A stretch of 64,000 nucleotides of DNA, from assembly GCF_019693445.1 (NCBI RefSeq), contig NZ_JAHRBL010000001.1:1-64000 (forward strand). Direction: 5' to 3'. The position numbers and the translations under genes are program-made. The notes under the pieces are model-generated. The model saw nothing but the letters and a program-made list of their open reading frames with translations, was not told the DNA's origin and did no database searches. Below are positions 1 through 12,812 of the stretch, piece by piece (position 1 is the first letter of the stretch; each line of letters begins with the position of its first letter). The DNA is from Deinococcus aquaedulcis (GTDB lineage Bacteria > Deinococcota > Deinococci > Deinococcales > Deinococcaceae).

Positions 1-451
<451 letters not shown>

Positions 452-505
452 GTCTGTGTCCTCCTGGTCTGGAACTGCCCGCAAGGGAAGCAGGCAAGCC
501 TTGAC

Positions 506-533
506 AGTGTACAGGGCCGCCGCGCAAACGCAA
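506..533 (-). promoter_or_regulatory. Candidate internal promoter for tuf
   Basis: Read on the minus strand, TTGCGT (528-533) and TACACT (506-511) are separated by 16 bp, between the last tRNA and tuf. It could let tuf be transcribed independently of the upstream tRNA promoter. Sequence match only. Confidence 0.4.
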
Positions 534-610
534 AGTGCCGCGCAGGCGGGCCACTGGGTGAGAAAGAGAAGCAGCGCGGCCCACACATGGGGACGCGCTA
601 CTCCGGCTGT

Positions 611-686
<76 letters not shown>

Positions 687-689
687 TAG

Positions 690-769
<80 letters not shown>

Positions 770-773
770 ATCG

Positions 774-859
<86 letters not shown>

Positions 860-921
860 GTATTCTACTGTCTCGCCCCTTCGGGCCACGAGCCACCTTC
901 TGTGTGGTGAGAAGAGGTCGT

Positions 922-1001
<80 letters not shown>

Positions 1002-1079
1002 GTTCCTGAAAGAAGCTGGGGAAGGCCGGCCTCCGAGTGCGGAAGTGTGTCGCTGAGGCGCGATCACTTCCGGCTGGGA

Positions 1080-1108
1080 ATAGTAGCACCGCCCCCGGGG
1101 GGTGTCAA
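1080..1108 (-). promoter_or_regulatory. Strong sigma70-type promoter of the tRNA-tuf operon
   Basis: On the minus strand, consensus -35 TTGACA (1103-1108) is followed after exactly 17 bp by -10 TACTAT (1080-1085). Predicted initiation is near 1073, about 75 nt before the first tRNA. It is the best promoter match in the window, as expected for a tRNA/EF-Tu operon. Confidence 0.85.
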
Positions 1109-1298
1109 TCGCGCTCCGCTGAGGCCACGGGCGGGGCCCACCCTTGAGCCTTCCCTGAGCGTTGGGGCCGTATGCGCCATGTGGCGCATTTCGCTGACGG
1201 GCTGCAGGCGTATTCTGACGCGCGCACGGGAGAAACCTCCCTTGAAACCGCCCTCGTTTCTGGCCCCCGCCCTCTTGCCCGCCCCCGGGAGGCACCCC

Positions 1299-3202
1299 TT
1301 GGATAGTTTTCGCTCGCTGTGGCCGTACCTGCGCCTGCACACGCGCCAGTACGCCATCGGCCTGATCGCCGTGGTGATCGCCACATCGGTCAACCTGCTG
1401 CCGTTTTACCTGATTCGCCTCACCATTGACGGCCTGACCGGGCAGGTGGACACCAACCCGGCCACGCCCGGAATCACGCTGGGCACCGCCGCGCTGTACG
1501 CACTGGGCATCGTGGTTGCGGCGGTCACGGCCGGCTTTTTCATGCTGGTGATGCGCCGGCAGATTGTGATTGCCTCGCGCCAGAGCGAGTACGAGATCCG
1601 GCGCGACCTGTTTGCCCACCTGCAGACGCTGGACAAGCCGTATTACGACCGCGCCCGTACCGGCGACCTGATGAACCGCCTGACCGGCGACCTGAGCGCC
1701 GTGCGCGAAATGCTGGGCTTTGGCGCGTGGCAGATCGTGAGCATCGTGTCTGGCTTTGCCACGGCCTTTGCGGTGATGTTCAGCCTGAGCTGGCAGCTGA
1801 CCCTGATCGTGGTGGCGATTGTGCCCGTGATCGTGGGCGTGCTGACCTATCTGGCGCGGCAGATCAACAAGCGCCACCGCCTGGCCCAGGAGCAGAACTC
1901 GCTGATCTCGGCCCGCGCGCAGGAGAACTTCAGCGGGGCGCGCGTGGTCAAGGGCTACGCCATTGAGGACCGCGAGATCGAGGATTACCGCGCCATGAAC
2001 CTCGAACTGCTGAGGCGCAACATCGCCCTGACCAAGGTGGACGGGCCGCTGCGCTCCTTCATGAGCCTGCTGCTGGGGCTGGCCTTTGGCCTGATTCTGC
2101 TGGTGGGCGGGCGCCTGATTCTTGAGCCCGGCAGCACCTTTACAGTGGGGATGTTCGTGCAGTTCGTGGGCACCCTGGAGCGCCTGACGTGGCCCATGCT
2201 GATGATCGGCTGGATCACCGGCATCATTCAGCGCGGGCTGGCCTCGTGGGTGCGCCTCAAAGAGATCTTCGACGCCCAGCCGCTGGTGCGCGACGAGACC
2301 GGACGCACGGAGGCGCGTCTGCGCCAGCTGCGTGGGGACATTGACTTCCAGAACGTGACGCTGCGTTACGGCCAGACCAGCGTGCTGGAGGGCGTGAACC
2401 TGCAGATCCCGGCTGGCACCTTTCTGGGGATTACCGGCCCCACGGGCAGCGGCAAAACCGTGCTGGGCCAGTTGCTGACCCGCGCCATGGACCCCACGAG
2501 CGGCAGCATTCGCATTGACGGGCACGACCTGCGCGCCATTCCGCTGTCCACGCTGCGCGACGCGATCAGCGTGGTGCCGCAGGAACCTTTTCTGTTCAGC
2601 GACACCATTGCCAACAACATTGGCTTTGGCATTGAGGCGCGCGATCTGCCCGAGGTGCCCACCGGCGTGAGTGTGGTGGGGGCGCCGCCGCCCGCCGATA
2701 TTCCGCAGACGCCGGACCCCGCCAAGGTGCGCGAGGCCGCGCGGCTGGCCGGCCTGCTGGACGATGTCGAGGATTTCCCGGCCGGCTTTGACACCATGCT
2801 GGGGGAACGCGGCGTGACCCTTTCGGGCGGGCAGCGCCAGCGCACCGCGATTGCCCGCGCGATTGTGCGCGAGCCGCGCATCCTGATTCTGGACGACTCC
2901 TTAAGCGCCGTGGACACCGAAACCGAGCGCCGCATTCTGGATGGCCTGCGCGAAGTCAGTCAGGGCCGCACGGTGATTCTGATGGCCCACCGCGTCTCCA
3001 CCCTGCGCCACGCCGACCAGATCGTGGTGCTGGATGGCGGGCGGGTGGCCGAGCAGGGCAGCCATGAGGAACTGATTGCCCAGAACGGTCACTACGCGCA
3101 GCTGGAACGCCTGCAGCGCCTGGCCAGTGACCTGGATGCCGAAGACGACGCGGTGGCGGACCCCGAAACTGCCGCCAACCTGCTGGAACAGAAGGTGACC
3201 CC

Positions 3203-3206
<4 letters not shown>
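1299..3206 (+). CDS. ABC exporter half-transporter with degenerate catalytic site
   Basis: Type IV ABC exporter subunit of about 635 aa: an N-terminal six-helix transmembrane domain (about residues 1-310) and a C-terminal ATPase domain. Walker A is GPTGSGKT (about 380), the signature LSGGQ (about 507), and Walker B ILILDD (about 528), where Asp replaces the usual catalytic Glu. The TTG start at 1299 is preferred because GGGAGG lies 6 nt upstream and the protein then begins at the family N-terminus; upstream in-frame codons lack a ribosome site. The stop overlaps the next gene by 4 nt (ATGA). Substrate unknown; multidrug or lipid export is typical of the family. Confidence 0.9.
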
Positions 3207-5071
<1,865 letters not shown>

Positions 5072-5082
5072 GGGCGGTTGTG

Positions 5083-5134
5083 GGACGTGGGCTGTAGGTT
5101 GTGGGAAAACCCCTACAACCTACAGCCCACGTCC
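5083..5134. terminator. Long perfect hairpin between convergent genes
   Basis: Two perfectly complementary 20-nt arms (5083-5102 and 5115-5134) enclose GGGAAAACCCCT, which can itself pair GGG/CCC. It lies between the ABC operon stop (5071) and the tsaB stop (5144), so it can act as a bidirectional terminator. There is no clear U tract. The arm belongs to the GTGGG/TAGG-rich intergenic repeat type seen elsewhere in the window. Confidence 0.6.
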
Positions 5135-5143
5135 TACATCCCC

Positions 5144-5701
5144 TTACAAATACGCCAGCGCCCACTCCCGCTGTCCGTGGGCCACGCCAGCGCGCAGCAG
5201 GGCCAGGCCGTCCGGGGCCACATCATGGTGGTGTGGGGTGTCGCCCAGGATGGCCTGAAAGTCGGGCAGGGGGAGGCGGGCGGGGTCATGGAGGCGGGTA
5301 TGCACCATGCCGCTCTGCACCTCGTACACGGCGCCGTACACGTTGCCCTTGCGGGCGTCCAGCGACACGCCCTGCTTGCCCTCGCCGCGCACCAGGGCTT
5401 CTAAGGTGCTGACGCCCAGCACCGGCGCGCCCCACACCCGGCCCAGGCCCAGGGCGTAGCTGGCGCCCACCCGCACGCCGGTATAGGAACCGGGGCCGGT
5501 GCCAATCACGATCAGGTCGGCGCGGAAGGGCAGGCCCACATCATCAAACAGGGTGCGGGCGGCCTGGGGCAGCAGTTCAGCGTGGGCGCGGCCCACCTCG
5601 CGCGACACGCTCAGCTCACCGCCGGGCCACACCAGGGCCAGGGTCAGCCAGGGGGTGGCCGTGTCCAGGGCCAGGGTGACAGAGGAGGGGGAAGCCGTCA
5701 T
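5144..5701 (-). CDS. tsaB: tRNA threonylcarbamoyladenosine biosynthesis protein TsaB
   Basis: TsaB (YeaZ) is the ASKHA-fold partner of TsaD in N6-threonylcarbamoyladenosine (t6A) synthesis on tRNAs reading ANN codons. The N-terminus TLALDTATPWLTLAL and the segment GTGPGSYTGVRVG are the two family hallmarks. Length is about 185 aa from the ATG at 5701; a GTG at 5731 would add ten residues but does not improve the family match. It stands alone on the minus strand, convergent with the ABC operon. TsaC is also in this window (43970-44584), but tsaD and tsaE are not. Confidence 0.9.
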   Translation of the reverse strand: MTASPSSVTLALDTATPWLTLALVWPGGELSVSREVGRAHAELLPQAARTLFDDVGLPFRADLIVIGTGPGSYTGVRVGASYALGLGRVWGAPVLGVSTLEALVRGEGKQGVSLDARKGNVYGAVYEVQSGMVHTRLHDPARLPLPDFQAILGDTPHHHDVAPDGLALLRAGVAHGQREWALAYL

Positions 5702-5774
5702 CGCCCGGCATTGTAACGGGGGCTCTGTCACCCCTGCGGGAACGTGAGGCGGGGGCGGCGGGAAAGCGGCGCGG

Positions 5775-5783
5775 TGCTATGCT
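5775..5783 (+). promoter_or_regulatory. Extended -10 of gltA, leaderless arrangement
   Basis: TGCTATGCT (TGN plus TATGCT) ends 9 nt before the gltA ATG at 5793. Initiation would fall at or next to the start codon, and no Shine-Dalgarno is present. Confidence 0.65.
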
Positions 5784-5792
5784 CGCAGCATC

Positions 5793-6926
<1,134 letters not shown>

Positions 6927-6955
6927 GAGCTGAACGCTGAGGGTTGATAGAGGAG

Positions 6956-6985
6956 GGCGGCCAGGGAGAACCGGGCCGCCTTTCT
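6956..6985 (+). terminator. Rho-independent terminator of gltA
   Basis: Stem GGCGGCC (6956-6962) / GGCCGCC (6974-6980) with an 11-nt loop, followed by TTTCTGCTTG. Confidence 0.75.
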
Positions 6986-7058
6986 GCTTGTTGCTGGGGC
7001 AGAGGGGAGCTGGGGCGTGCCCCTGAGCTTCTACCATTTCCCTTCAACCCTCACCGCC

Positions 7059-7400
7059 TCACTCCACTGGCCAGACCCGCAACACCCCGCTCTGCGCCGG
7101 CCCGTCAATGGTGAGGACCTCCAGGCGGCAGGGCAGATCGTCGCGCCCACACTCGCGCAGCAGGTAACTCAGGGCGGCGCGGTGCATCAGGGCCAGCTTG
7201 CGGGGGGTGACACTTTCGGCGGCGCTGCCGTGGTCGGCGGCGGCGCGGTGGCGAACCTCGGTGAAGACCAGGGTGCCGCCCGGCTCGCGGGTGACCAGAT
7301 CAATCTCGCCGCCCCTGATGCGGTAGTTCTGGGCCAGCACCGTGCGGCCCAGGGCCTGCAGGTGGGCCGCCGCCCGGGCCTCGGCCTCGGCGCCTTTCAT
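7059..7400 (-). CDS. YraN/UPF0102 family nuclease-fold protein
   Basis: 113-aa protein of the YraN (UPF0102) family, which has a restriction-endonuclease-like fold and is often linked to Holliday-junction or recombination functions by context only. The core is visible: an N-terminal helix with [10 protein letters not shown], then GGEIDLV and [10 protein letters not shown], which place the D and ExR/K-type residues. Length is typical (110-130). The ATG at 7400 is followed upstream by a perfect 17-bp hairpin rather than a clear ribosome site. Biochemical role unproven for the family. Confidence 0.85.
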   Translation of the reverse strand: MKGAEAEARAAAHLQALGRTVLAQNYRIRGGEIDLVTREPGGTLVFTEVRHRAAADHGSAAESVTPRKLALMHRAALSYLLRECGRDDLPCRLEVLTIDGPAQSGVLRVWPVE

Positions 7401-7415
7401 GGGCTCATGGCGGTA

Positions 7416-7454
7416 CCCACAAGACTTGAAGGCTTCACCTTCAAGTCTTGTGGG
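7416..7454. repeat. Perfect 17-bp inverted repeat upstream of yraN
   Basis: CCCACAAGACTTGAAGG (7416-7432) and its exact complement (7438-7454) flank a 5-nt loop CTTCA, only 15 nt before the yraN start codon. In yraN mRNA it would form a very stable 5' hairpin. No T tract follows on either strand, so it may be a mobile-element footprint or a regulatory hairpin. Confidence 0.7.
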
Positions 7455-7479
7455 GCGAGCGGAGCGAGTGACCGCGACA

Positions 7480-7544
7480 GACAGCGGTTGGAGTGGAGTT
7501 GAGGGGGTCTCTTCCTCCCCTCAACGCAACGGAAGACCGCTGTC
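7480..7544 (-). terminator. Nested hairpin at the 3' end of the HAD gene
   Basis: The outer arms GACAGCGGT (7480-7488) / ACCGCTGTC (7536-7544) overlap the HAD stop codon. The inner arms GTTGAGGGG (7498-7506) / CCCCTCAAC (7517-7525) are also perfect. It is probably a transcription end or RNA-stability element of the minus-strand operon. Confidence 0.5.
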
Positions 7545-8208
7545 AGGCCAGCCACGCGGCCCAGCCGGCGAAGTCGGGGACGGTCAGGGCGGCGCCCGCC
7601 GCGCGCAGGGCTTCGGCAGGCGCGGTGGTGGTGAGCGCCACCACGCGGCAACCAGCCCCGGCCGCGCTGCGCACGCCATTCACGGCGTCTTCGTGGGCCA
7701 GGCACTGCGCGGGGTCCAGGCCAAGGCGCGCGGCGCCCAGCAGGAACGGCTCTGGGTGGGGCTTGCCGCGCGTGACGTCCTCGCCCAGCACCCGCACGGT
7801 GAAGCGCTCGCCAAAGCCCAACGCCTCCATGCCAAAGGCCACGTTCACCGCGTCGGCGCTGGTGACCAGGCAGAAGGGGATGTTGCGGGCCTCCAGGGCG
7901 TCCAGGTAGGCGCCCAGCCCCTGCACCTCGCGCAGTGCGCCGGCGGCCAGGGCGCGGTAACGGCCTTCCTTGGTGTCGTGCACGCGGCGGCTCAGGGCCT
8001 CGTCCGGCACTGCGCCGGTCAGGCGCTCAATGATTTCGGGGTTGCGGCCACCGTCCACCTTGGTGTCCAGGTCGTGCTCGGTCAGGTGCAGGCCCAGCAC
8101 CTCAGCCGCCACCTCCTGCCACGCCTGCCGGTGAAAGTGGTTGTTCAGGGTCAGCACCCCGTCCATGTCGAACAGCACGCCCGCCGGGCGCCAGGGCCAG
8201 CCGCTCAC
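7543..8208 (-). CDS. HAD-superfamily hydrolase, beta-phosphoglucomutase/phosphatase type
   Basis: 221-aa HAD subfamily IA protein. Motif I is DMDGV (residues 14-18: nucleophile Asp14 and acid/base Asp16). Motif II is LVTSAD (about 115), motif III has Lys in RGKPHPEPF (about 147), and motif IV has the acidic pair in HEDAVNG (about 171). A C1-type helical cap lies between motifs I and II. Substrate may be a sugar phosphate or nucleotide and cannot be assigned. Its ATG overlaps the stop of the upstream dsRBD gene by 4 nt, so the two are probably co-translated. Confidence 0.85.
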   Translation of the reverse strand: MSGWPWRPAGVLFDMDGVLTLNNHFHRQAWQEVAAEVLGLHLTEHDLDTKVDGGRNPEIIERLTGAVPDEALSRRVHDTKEGRYRALAAGALREVQGLGAYLDALEARNIPFCLVTSADAVNVAFGMEALGFGERFTVRVLGEDVTRGKPHPEPFLLGAARLGLDPAQCLAHEDAVNGVRSAAGAGCRVVALTTTAPAEALRAAGAALTVPDFAGWAAWLA

Positions 8209-8609
8209 GCCTCGTCGTCTCCTTCGGGGCCGTGGCCCAGGTCGCGCAGCAGGTCGCGGTACAGCTGCGCGGCGCGCACCCGCACCTCGTCCAGCGACGT
8301 GTCGTCGGGGGCAAAGTCGGCCGCCACCTCCAGCGCCTCGGCCAGCACGGCGCTGTAGATGGGCCAGCGGCCTTCTGTTGCCGGTGTGCCTCCGTCCAGG
8401 GCCTGCAGGGCGGCCTCGGCGGCCGTACGCTCGGCGTCTTTCTTGCTGCGGCCCTCGCCGCCTGGGCCCAGCACCTCGCCGCCCACGCGCACGGTCACGC
8501 GGAAGGTGGGCTCGTGGGGCGGGCCCTGCGTGGTGACCTCGAAACTGGGGGTGCCCAGCCCCAGGGCGATGGCGCGGGCGATCAGGTCCCCTTTGGCATT
8601 GACGTTCAT
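8205..8609 (-). CDS. Stand-alone double-stranded RNA-binding domain protein
   Basis: 134-aa protein whose residues about 5-73 form one dsRBD. Helix 1 is followed by [18 protein letters not shown] and the hallmark segment [18 protein letters not shown], matching the SKK(x)AxxxAAxxAL RNA-contact helix of RNase III C-termini. There is no RNase III catalytic domain (no ERLEFLGD) here or next door. The C-terminal third is helical and acidic. It overlaps the HAD gene by 4 nt. RNA binding follows from the family; the target and role are unknown. Confidence 0.85.
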   Translation of the reverse strand: MNVNAKGDLIARAIALGLGTPSFEVTTQGPPHEPTFRVTVRVGGEVLGPGGEGRSKKDAERTAAEAALQALDGGTPATEGRWPIYSAVLAEALEVAADFAPDDTSLDEVRVRAAQLYRDLLRDLGHGPEGDDEA

Positions 8610-8763
8610 GCGCTCCAGCCTAGCGGTCTGCGCCCGGCAGGAGCGGGAGAGCCAGATGAGGAGGGGAGAGAGAAGGGTGGAGAGTGGTTAGGGGATGTGG
8701 TGCAGGACGGGCCGAGGGCTCTGGCAGCCCTCAATTCCTCGCGCCTGTGCCCCTCAAAACGAA

Positions 8764-8792
8764 GAGGACCAGGAACGTGCGCCCTGGTCCTC
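8764..8792 (-). terminator. Terminator of the RG-rich protein gene
   Basis: Perfect 10-bp stem GAGGACCAGG (8764-8773) / CCTGGTCCTC (8783-8792). On the minus strand it is followed by TTCGTTTTG, shortly downstream of the stop at 8810. The rest of 8610-8809 shows no gene. Confidence 0.7.
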
Positions 8793-8809
8793 CGACTCGT
8801 TCCCCAGCC

Positions 8810-9523
8810 TTAAAAATCCAGACGGCCGCGTGGCCCGCCCAGGTGGTGCAGCTTCTCCGGGGTCCACAGTTCGTAGGGGTACATGGGGTACTGCCGCTTG
8901 AAGCGGCCCACGCGGTCCCAGACCTCGCGCGACTCGAAGGGCACCACCAGAATCAGGCGAATCACGCTGTCTTCGGCGTCGTACACGTAGAAGTCAAAGT
9001 GAAAGGTCTGCTCGTTGCCCTTGTCGGTAAACAGCGGAAAGGAAAAGGGCCGGTAGCGCCACGCCTTGCGCTTGGCACTCAGAATCTGTGCCGCCACGCG
9101 CTTGAGGTTGCTGTCTGGAAAGGTCAGCTTTTCGCCGTCGCGGTCCACGAACACGGTGTCCGGGGCCGGGGCGTCCAGCTGCACCCGCTTGAGTTCCGGC
9201 AGCGGTTTTTTACTGGCCGGCCGGGCGCCGCCGCGCGCCAGGCCCCCACGTCCCAGTCCCCCGCGTGCCGGGCCACGGCCACCCTGCCCGCTGCCCCCGC
9301 CGCTGCGGCTGGGCGTGCGCGCGCCGCCCTCGCTGCCGGGGCGGGCGGGGCCGCCCTGACCTTGTGGCCGGTCTGTCACCTTGCGGGGAGCGCGGTCCTC
9401 GCTGCCCCCGGCGCTGCTGCGGTCACGCACCGGGCGGCTGGCGTCGCGCGTGACGCCGCCCCGGCCCTGCGCGGTGTTCTTCTTCGGGCCGCGTCCCCGT
9501 GATCCTTTTCTAGGCCCTGTCAT
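8810..9523 (-). CDS. Protein with disordered RG/GG-rich N-terminus and conserved C-terminal domain
   Basis: 237 aa from the ATG at 9521-9523, chosen because -10 TACACT (9530-9535) lies 6 nt upstream (leaderless) and upstream codons have no support. Residues about 1-110 are low complexity: Arg, Gly, Ser and Pro with repeated RGG/GGLGRGG-type blocks, resembling RNA-binding RGG regions. Residues about 115-237 form a folded domain with many aromatic residues, including [25 protein letters not shown] and [15 protein letters not shown]. The acidic D...E...K pattern could suggest a nuclease-like fold, but I do not recognise the family. It lies downstream of the binding-protein gene, separated by a hairpin. 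Confidence 0.8.
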   Translation of the reverse strand: MTGPRKGSRGRGPKKNTAQGRGGVTRDASRPVRDRSSAGGSEDRAPRKVTDRPQGQGGPARPGSEGGARTPSRSGGGSGQGGRGPARGGLGRGGLARGGARPASKKPLPELKRVQLDAPAPDTVFVDRDGEKLTFPDSNLKRVAAQILSAKRKAWRYRPFSFPLFTDKGNEQTFHFDFYVYDAEDSVIRLILVVPFESREVWDRVGRFKRQYPMYPYELWTPEKLHHLGGPRGRLDF

Positions 9524-9555
9524 CCCGGTAGTGTACCGGGCGCCGGACCACAGGA

Positions 9556-9589
9556 AGCGGGACGCGGCCGCCTTTCTCCGCGTCCCGCT
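9556..9589 (-). terminator. Hairpin downstream of the ABC binding-protein gene
   Basis: Perfect 12-bp stem AGCGGGACGCGG (9556-9567) / CCGCGTCCCGCT (9578-9589), just after the minus-strand stop at 9602. No T tract follows. Confidence 0.55.
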
Positions 9590-9601
9590 CCCCATTGCCC
9601 T

Positions 9602-10573
<972 letters not shown>

Positions 10574-10580
10574 AAAACAA

Positions 10581-10589
10581 AGCATAGCA
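10581..10589 (-). promoter_or_regulatory. Extended -10 of the binding-protein gene
   Basis: TGCTATGCT on the minus strand, the same 9-mer as upstream of gltA, ending 7 nt before the ATG at 10573. A TTGACA (10607-10612) lies 20 bp upstream of TATGCT, longer than optimal, so the extended -10 may be decisive. Confidence 0.65.
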
Positions 10590-10803
10590 GAGAAGTTGAG
10601 TCATTTTGTCAATTGAAGAACAGAAGGAAACAGGGGCGCCCTGGGGGTGCGGGGGTCGGCCGCTGGCGGTCACGCCTGGGTCACGGCTCTGTCACGGGGG
10701 GCCACCTACGCTGCGTGCCAGACGAGAACAGGGGCAAGGGGCCACGGTGGCCCTGCCTGTTCCCGCCCTGCTCTGGATGGAGCGCCCTGGGAGGGGAGAG
10801 ACC

Positions 10804-11244
10804 ATGAACCGCACTGCCTTCACCCGCACACTGCTGGCCCTGCCACTGATCCTGCTGCTGGGCACGCCCGCCCACGCCGACACGGTGCCTTCTGGGCTGT
10901 ACGGCATCTATGCCAGTTCCCTGCAGGCGGGCATGACCAACGGCAACTACCGGGAACTGTTCGCGCCCAAGGTGTACGACCTGAACAATGGTCAGACGGC
11001 CCGCGTGACCATGAACCTGCTGGGGGGCGAGTACAAGGTCAAGGCCATCTGCGACGACGACTGCCTCGACATTGACCTGGAGGTGCGCGATGAACGCGGC
11101 AACCGCGTGGCCTGGGACTACGCCGCCGACGATGAACCCATCGTGACCTTCCGGGTGGGGCCGGGGCGATACACCGTGAACCTCAGCATGGAGGACTGCG
11201 ACTGGACCCCGTGCACCGCCGTGCTGCTTTCCCTGTACCGCTAA
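10804..11244 (+). CDS. Small exported protein with four cysteines, PPC-like beta fold
   Basis: 146-aa protein with a clear signal peptide (MNRTAFTRTLLALPLILLLG, cleavage after AHA about residue 25). The mature part is beta-rich with GEYKVKAICDDDCLDIDLEV and GPGRYTVNLSMEDCDWTPC, reminiscent of bacterial pre-peptidase C-terminal (PPC) domains. Four cysteines in two close pairs suggest disulfides. Ribosome site GGGAGGGGAG precedes the ATG. No function is assignable. An IS701-family element begins at the base right after the TAA stop, so the reading frame is intact but the native 3' region is displaced. Confidence 0.8.
   Translation: MNRTAFTRTLLALPLILLLGTPAHADTVPSGLYGIYASSLQAGMTNGNYRELFAPKVYDLNNGQTARVTMNLLGGEYKVKAICDDDCLDIDLEVRDERGNRVAWDYAADDEPIVTFRVGPGRYTVNLSMEDCDWTPCTAVLLSLYR
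11241..11244. repeat. Target-site duplication CTAA, left copy
   Basis: CTAA here and at 12624-12627 bracket the IS. It fits the 4-bp YTAR target of the IS701 family, and this copy contains the stop codon of the preceding gene. Confidence 0.85.
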
Positions 11245-11279
11245 CTGTACTTTGGGGATATTCAGAGAAGTGACGAGAG

Positions 11280-11302
11280 GGCCAGCATCCGTGATGCTGG
11301 CC
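11280..11302. terminator. Hairpin inside the IS left end
   Basis: GGCCAGCATC (11280-11289) / GATGCTGGCC (11293-11302), a perfect 10-bp stem with a 3-nt loop directly before the transposase start. It probably limits read-through or impinging translation into the transposase, as in other IS elements. Confidence 0.6.
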
Positions 11303-11310
11303 TTCCTGCT

Positions 11311-12606
11311 ATGCCTCGTCCCCTTCCTCGATGGACTCGACATTTTCCCACCTGGTTCGCACCTTTCCTGACGCACTTTCGTCACCGTGCCCAGCGAACC
11401 TGGGCTCCGCTGTACGTCCGTGGACTGTGCAGCACTGCCCATCGGAAAAGCATGCAACCTCTGGCTGCCGTGGTCGCACCCGGGAAAGAAGACCACATCC
11501 AACAATTCATCACCGATAGCCCGTGGCTGACAGCTCCCCTGGAAACGCTGCTCGCTCAACGGGCCCAGCACATGCTCGGCGGGAAAGAAGCCGTCTTGAT
11601 TATCGACGATACCTGTCTGACGAAATTCGGCACCAAATCCGTAGGCGTCGCCCGCCAGTACTCGGGGCAGGCTGGGAAGATTACCACCTGCCAATGTCTG
11701 GTCTCCTTGACCTTGGCCCAGCACGAGTTGCCCGTTCCCCTCGCGTTACGGCTTTTCCTGCCGCAGGAGTGGACCCGCGATCCTGCTCGTCTCAGCGCAG
11801 CTGGTGTTCCACTGGAACACCAGCTGCCGCAGACCAAGTGGGAGCTGGCTCTCAAGGAACTGGACCGGGTGCGCGAACACGTCACCTTCGGCATGGTGTT
11901 GGCAGATGCCGGGTACGGGGTGAATGCCCAGTTCCGGCAGGCACTGACCGAGCGCGGGCTGCTGTGGTCCGTGGGTGTGACCCGGACACAGACGGTCTAT
12001 CCCCAGGACGTCCGTTTGATCCCGACCCCCAAGATCTTCCGAGGGAGAAGGCCGAAACACCCGACCCCCTCTGAGGACCGGCAATCGGTGGAGGAGGTCT
12101 TGAACGGTGCTGCATGGCAGCACCTAGTCTGGCGACACGGGACCAAGGGCCCGCTTGCAGGACGCTTTGCAGCGGTTTACGTCCGCCTGGCCGATGGGGA
12201 GAACGCCCAGGGCCAACACCTTCCCGGACAAGCTGCCTGGATCATCGGGGAACAGCGGCGGGGGGAGGAACGCAAATACTACGTCTGCAACCTGCCCGCC
12301 AACACACCGCTGGCTCGTCTGGTGGCGGTCACCAAGCGCCGTTGGGCCTGCGAGTTGACCCACCGGGAGCTGAAGGAGGAAGTCGGCCTGGATCACTTCG
12401 AGGGCCGTTCTTGGCAGGGCCTGCATCACCACGCCGTGCTCTGCATGGTGGCGCTGACCTTCCTTCAATGGCTACGACTCACTCAGCCCGACGATCTGAT
12501 GGGCGACACCGTTCCCGCCATCCGCGCCGAGGTGGCAGGAGACTCGCCTCTGCCACCTCCCTGCCGTCAATGCCGCGCCTGCACAGCTTTATTCAGCGGT
12601 CCTTGA
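11311..12606 (+). CDS. IS701-family DDE transposase
   Basis: 431-aa DDE_5-type transposase. Catalytic Asp 1 lies in VLIIDDTCL (about 95-103), Asp 2 in GMVLADAGYG (about 197-206), and the Glu region in RWACELTHRELKEEVGLDHF, followed by EGRSWQGLHHHAVL, the usual W-E...K...GLDHFEGRS signature. Length fits IS701 transposases. It starts at ATG 11311 right after the internal hairpin with no good ribosome site, suggesting weak translation. The C-terminal end overlaps the right TIR. No frameshift or premature stop is seen. Confidence 0.93.
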   Translation: MPRPLPRWTRHFPTWFAPFLTHFRHRAQRTWAPLYVRGLCSTAHRKSMQPLAAVVAPGKEDHIQQFITDSPWLTAPLETLLAQRAQHMLGGKEAVLIIDDTCLTKFGTKSVGVARQYSGQAGKITTCQCLVSLTLAQHELPVPLALRLFLPQEWTRDPARLSAAGVPLEHQLPQTKWELALKELDRVREHVTFGMVLADAGYGVNAQFRQALTERGLLWSVGVTRTQTVYPQDVRLIPTPKIFRGRRPKHPTPSEDRQSVEEVLNGAAWQHLVWRHGTKGPLAGRFAAVYVRLADGENAQGQHLPGQAAWIIGEQRRGEERKYYVCNLPANTPLARLVAVTKRRWACELTHRELKEEVGLDHFEGRSWQGLHHHAVLCMVALTFLQWLRLTQPDDLMGDTVPAIRAEVAGDSPLPPPCRQCRACTALFSGP

Positions 12607-12623
12607 ATATCCCCAAAGTACAG

Positions 12624-12766
12624 CTAAGAACCTCGAAGTTGATCTTGAGATCAACCGAGCGAAGCGAGGAGCGAAAAAAGGACGTTGCACCGGAAGTGGA
12701 GACTTTTCGGCGCTCTCCTGAAAAGTCGCAACGTGAGGGGCGATGTCCTGAGCCCACCCCAACACC
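12624..12766. other. Former 3' region of the exported-protein gene, several hairpins
   Basis: After the CTAA duplication there is no gene. Perfect hairpins are visible: GTTGATCT/AGATCAAC (12638-12655), and a two-level structure with ACGTTGC (12682-12688) pairing GCAACGT (12728-12734) and GACTTTTC (12701-12708) pairing GAAAAGTC (12720-12727). They may have terminated the gene at 10804-11244 before the IS inserted. Confidence 0.5.
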
Positions 12767-12799
12767 GGGGCCGCCGACCTTCCCTGGGTCGGCGGCCCC
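12767..12799 (-). terminator. Strong hairpin downstream of the P450 gene
   Basis: Perfect 13-bp GC stem (12767-12779 / 12787-12799) with a 7-nt loop, 14 nt past the P450 stop. It could terminate from both sides. Confidence 0.65.
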
Positions 12800-12812
12800 T
12801 CCAGTCGTTTGC

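Larger units (their letters stand above)
11245..12623 (+). mobile_element. Complete IS701-family insertion sequence (1379 bp)
   Basis: Exact 20-bp terminal inverted repeats, CTGTACTTTGGGGATATTCA at 11245-11264 and its complement at 12604-12623, flank one transposase gene. CTAA duplications border both ends. The intact ends, duplication and uninterrupted transposase suggest recent, possibly active, transposition. Removing the element restores the same TAA stop for the upstream gene, followed directly by GAACCTCG. Confidence 0.93.

Noticed and set aside
10583..10585. Upstream ATG of the binding-protein gene
   Set aside because: It lies inside the -10 element, so it could not be part of the transcript; ATG 10573 starts the signal peptide properly.
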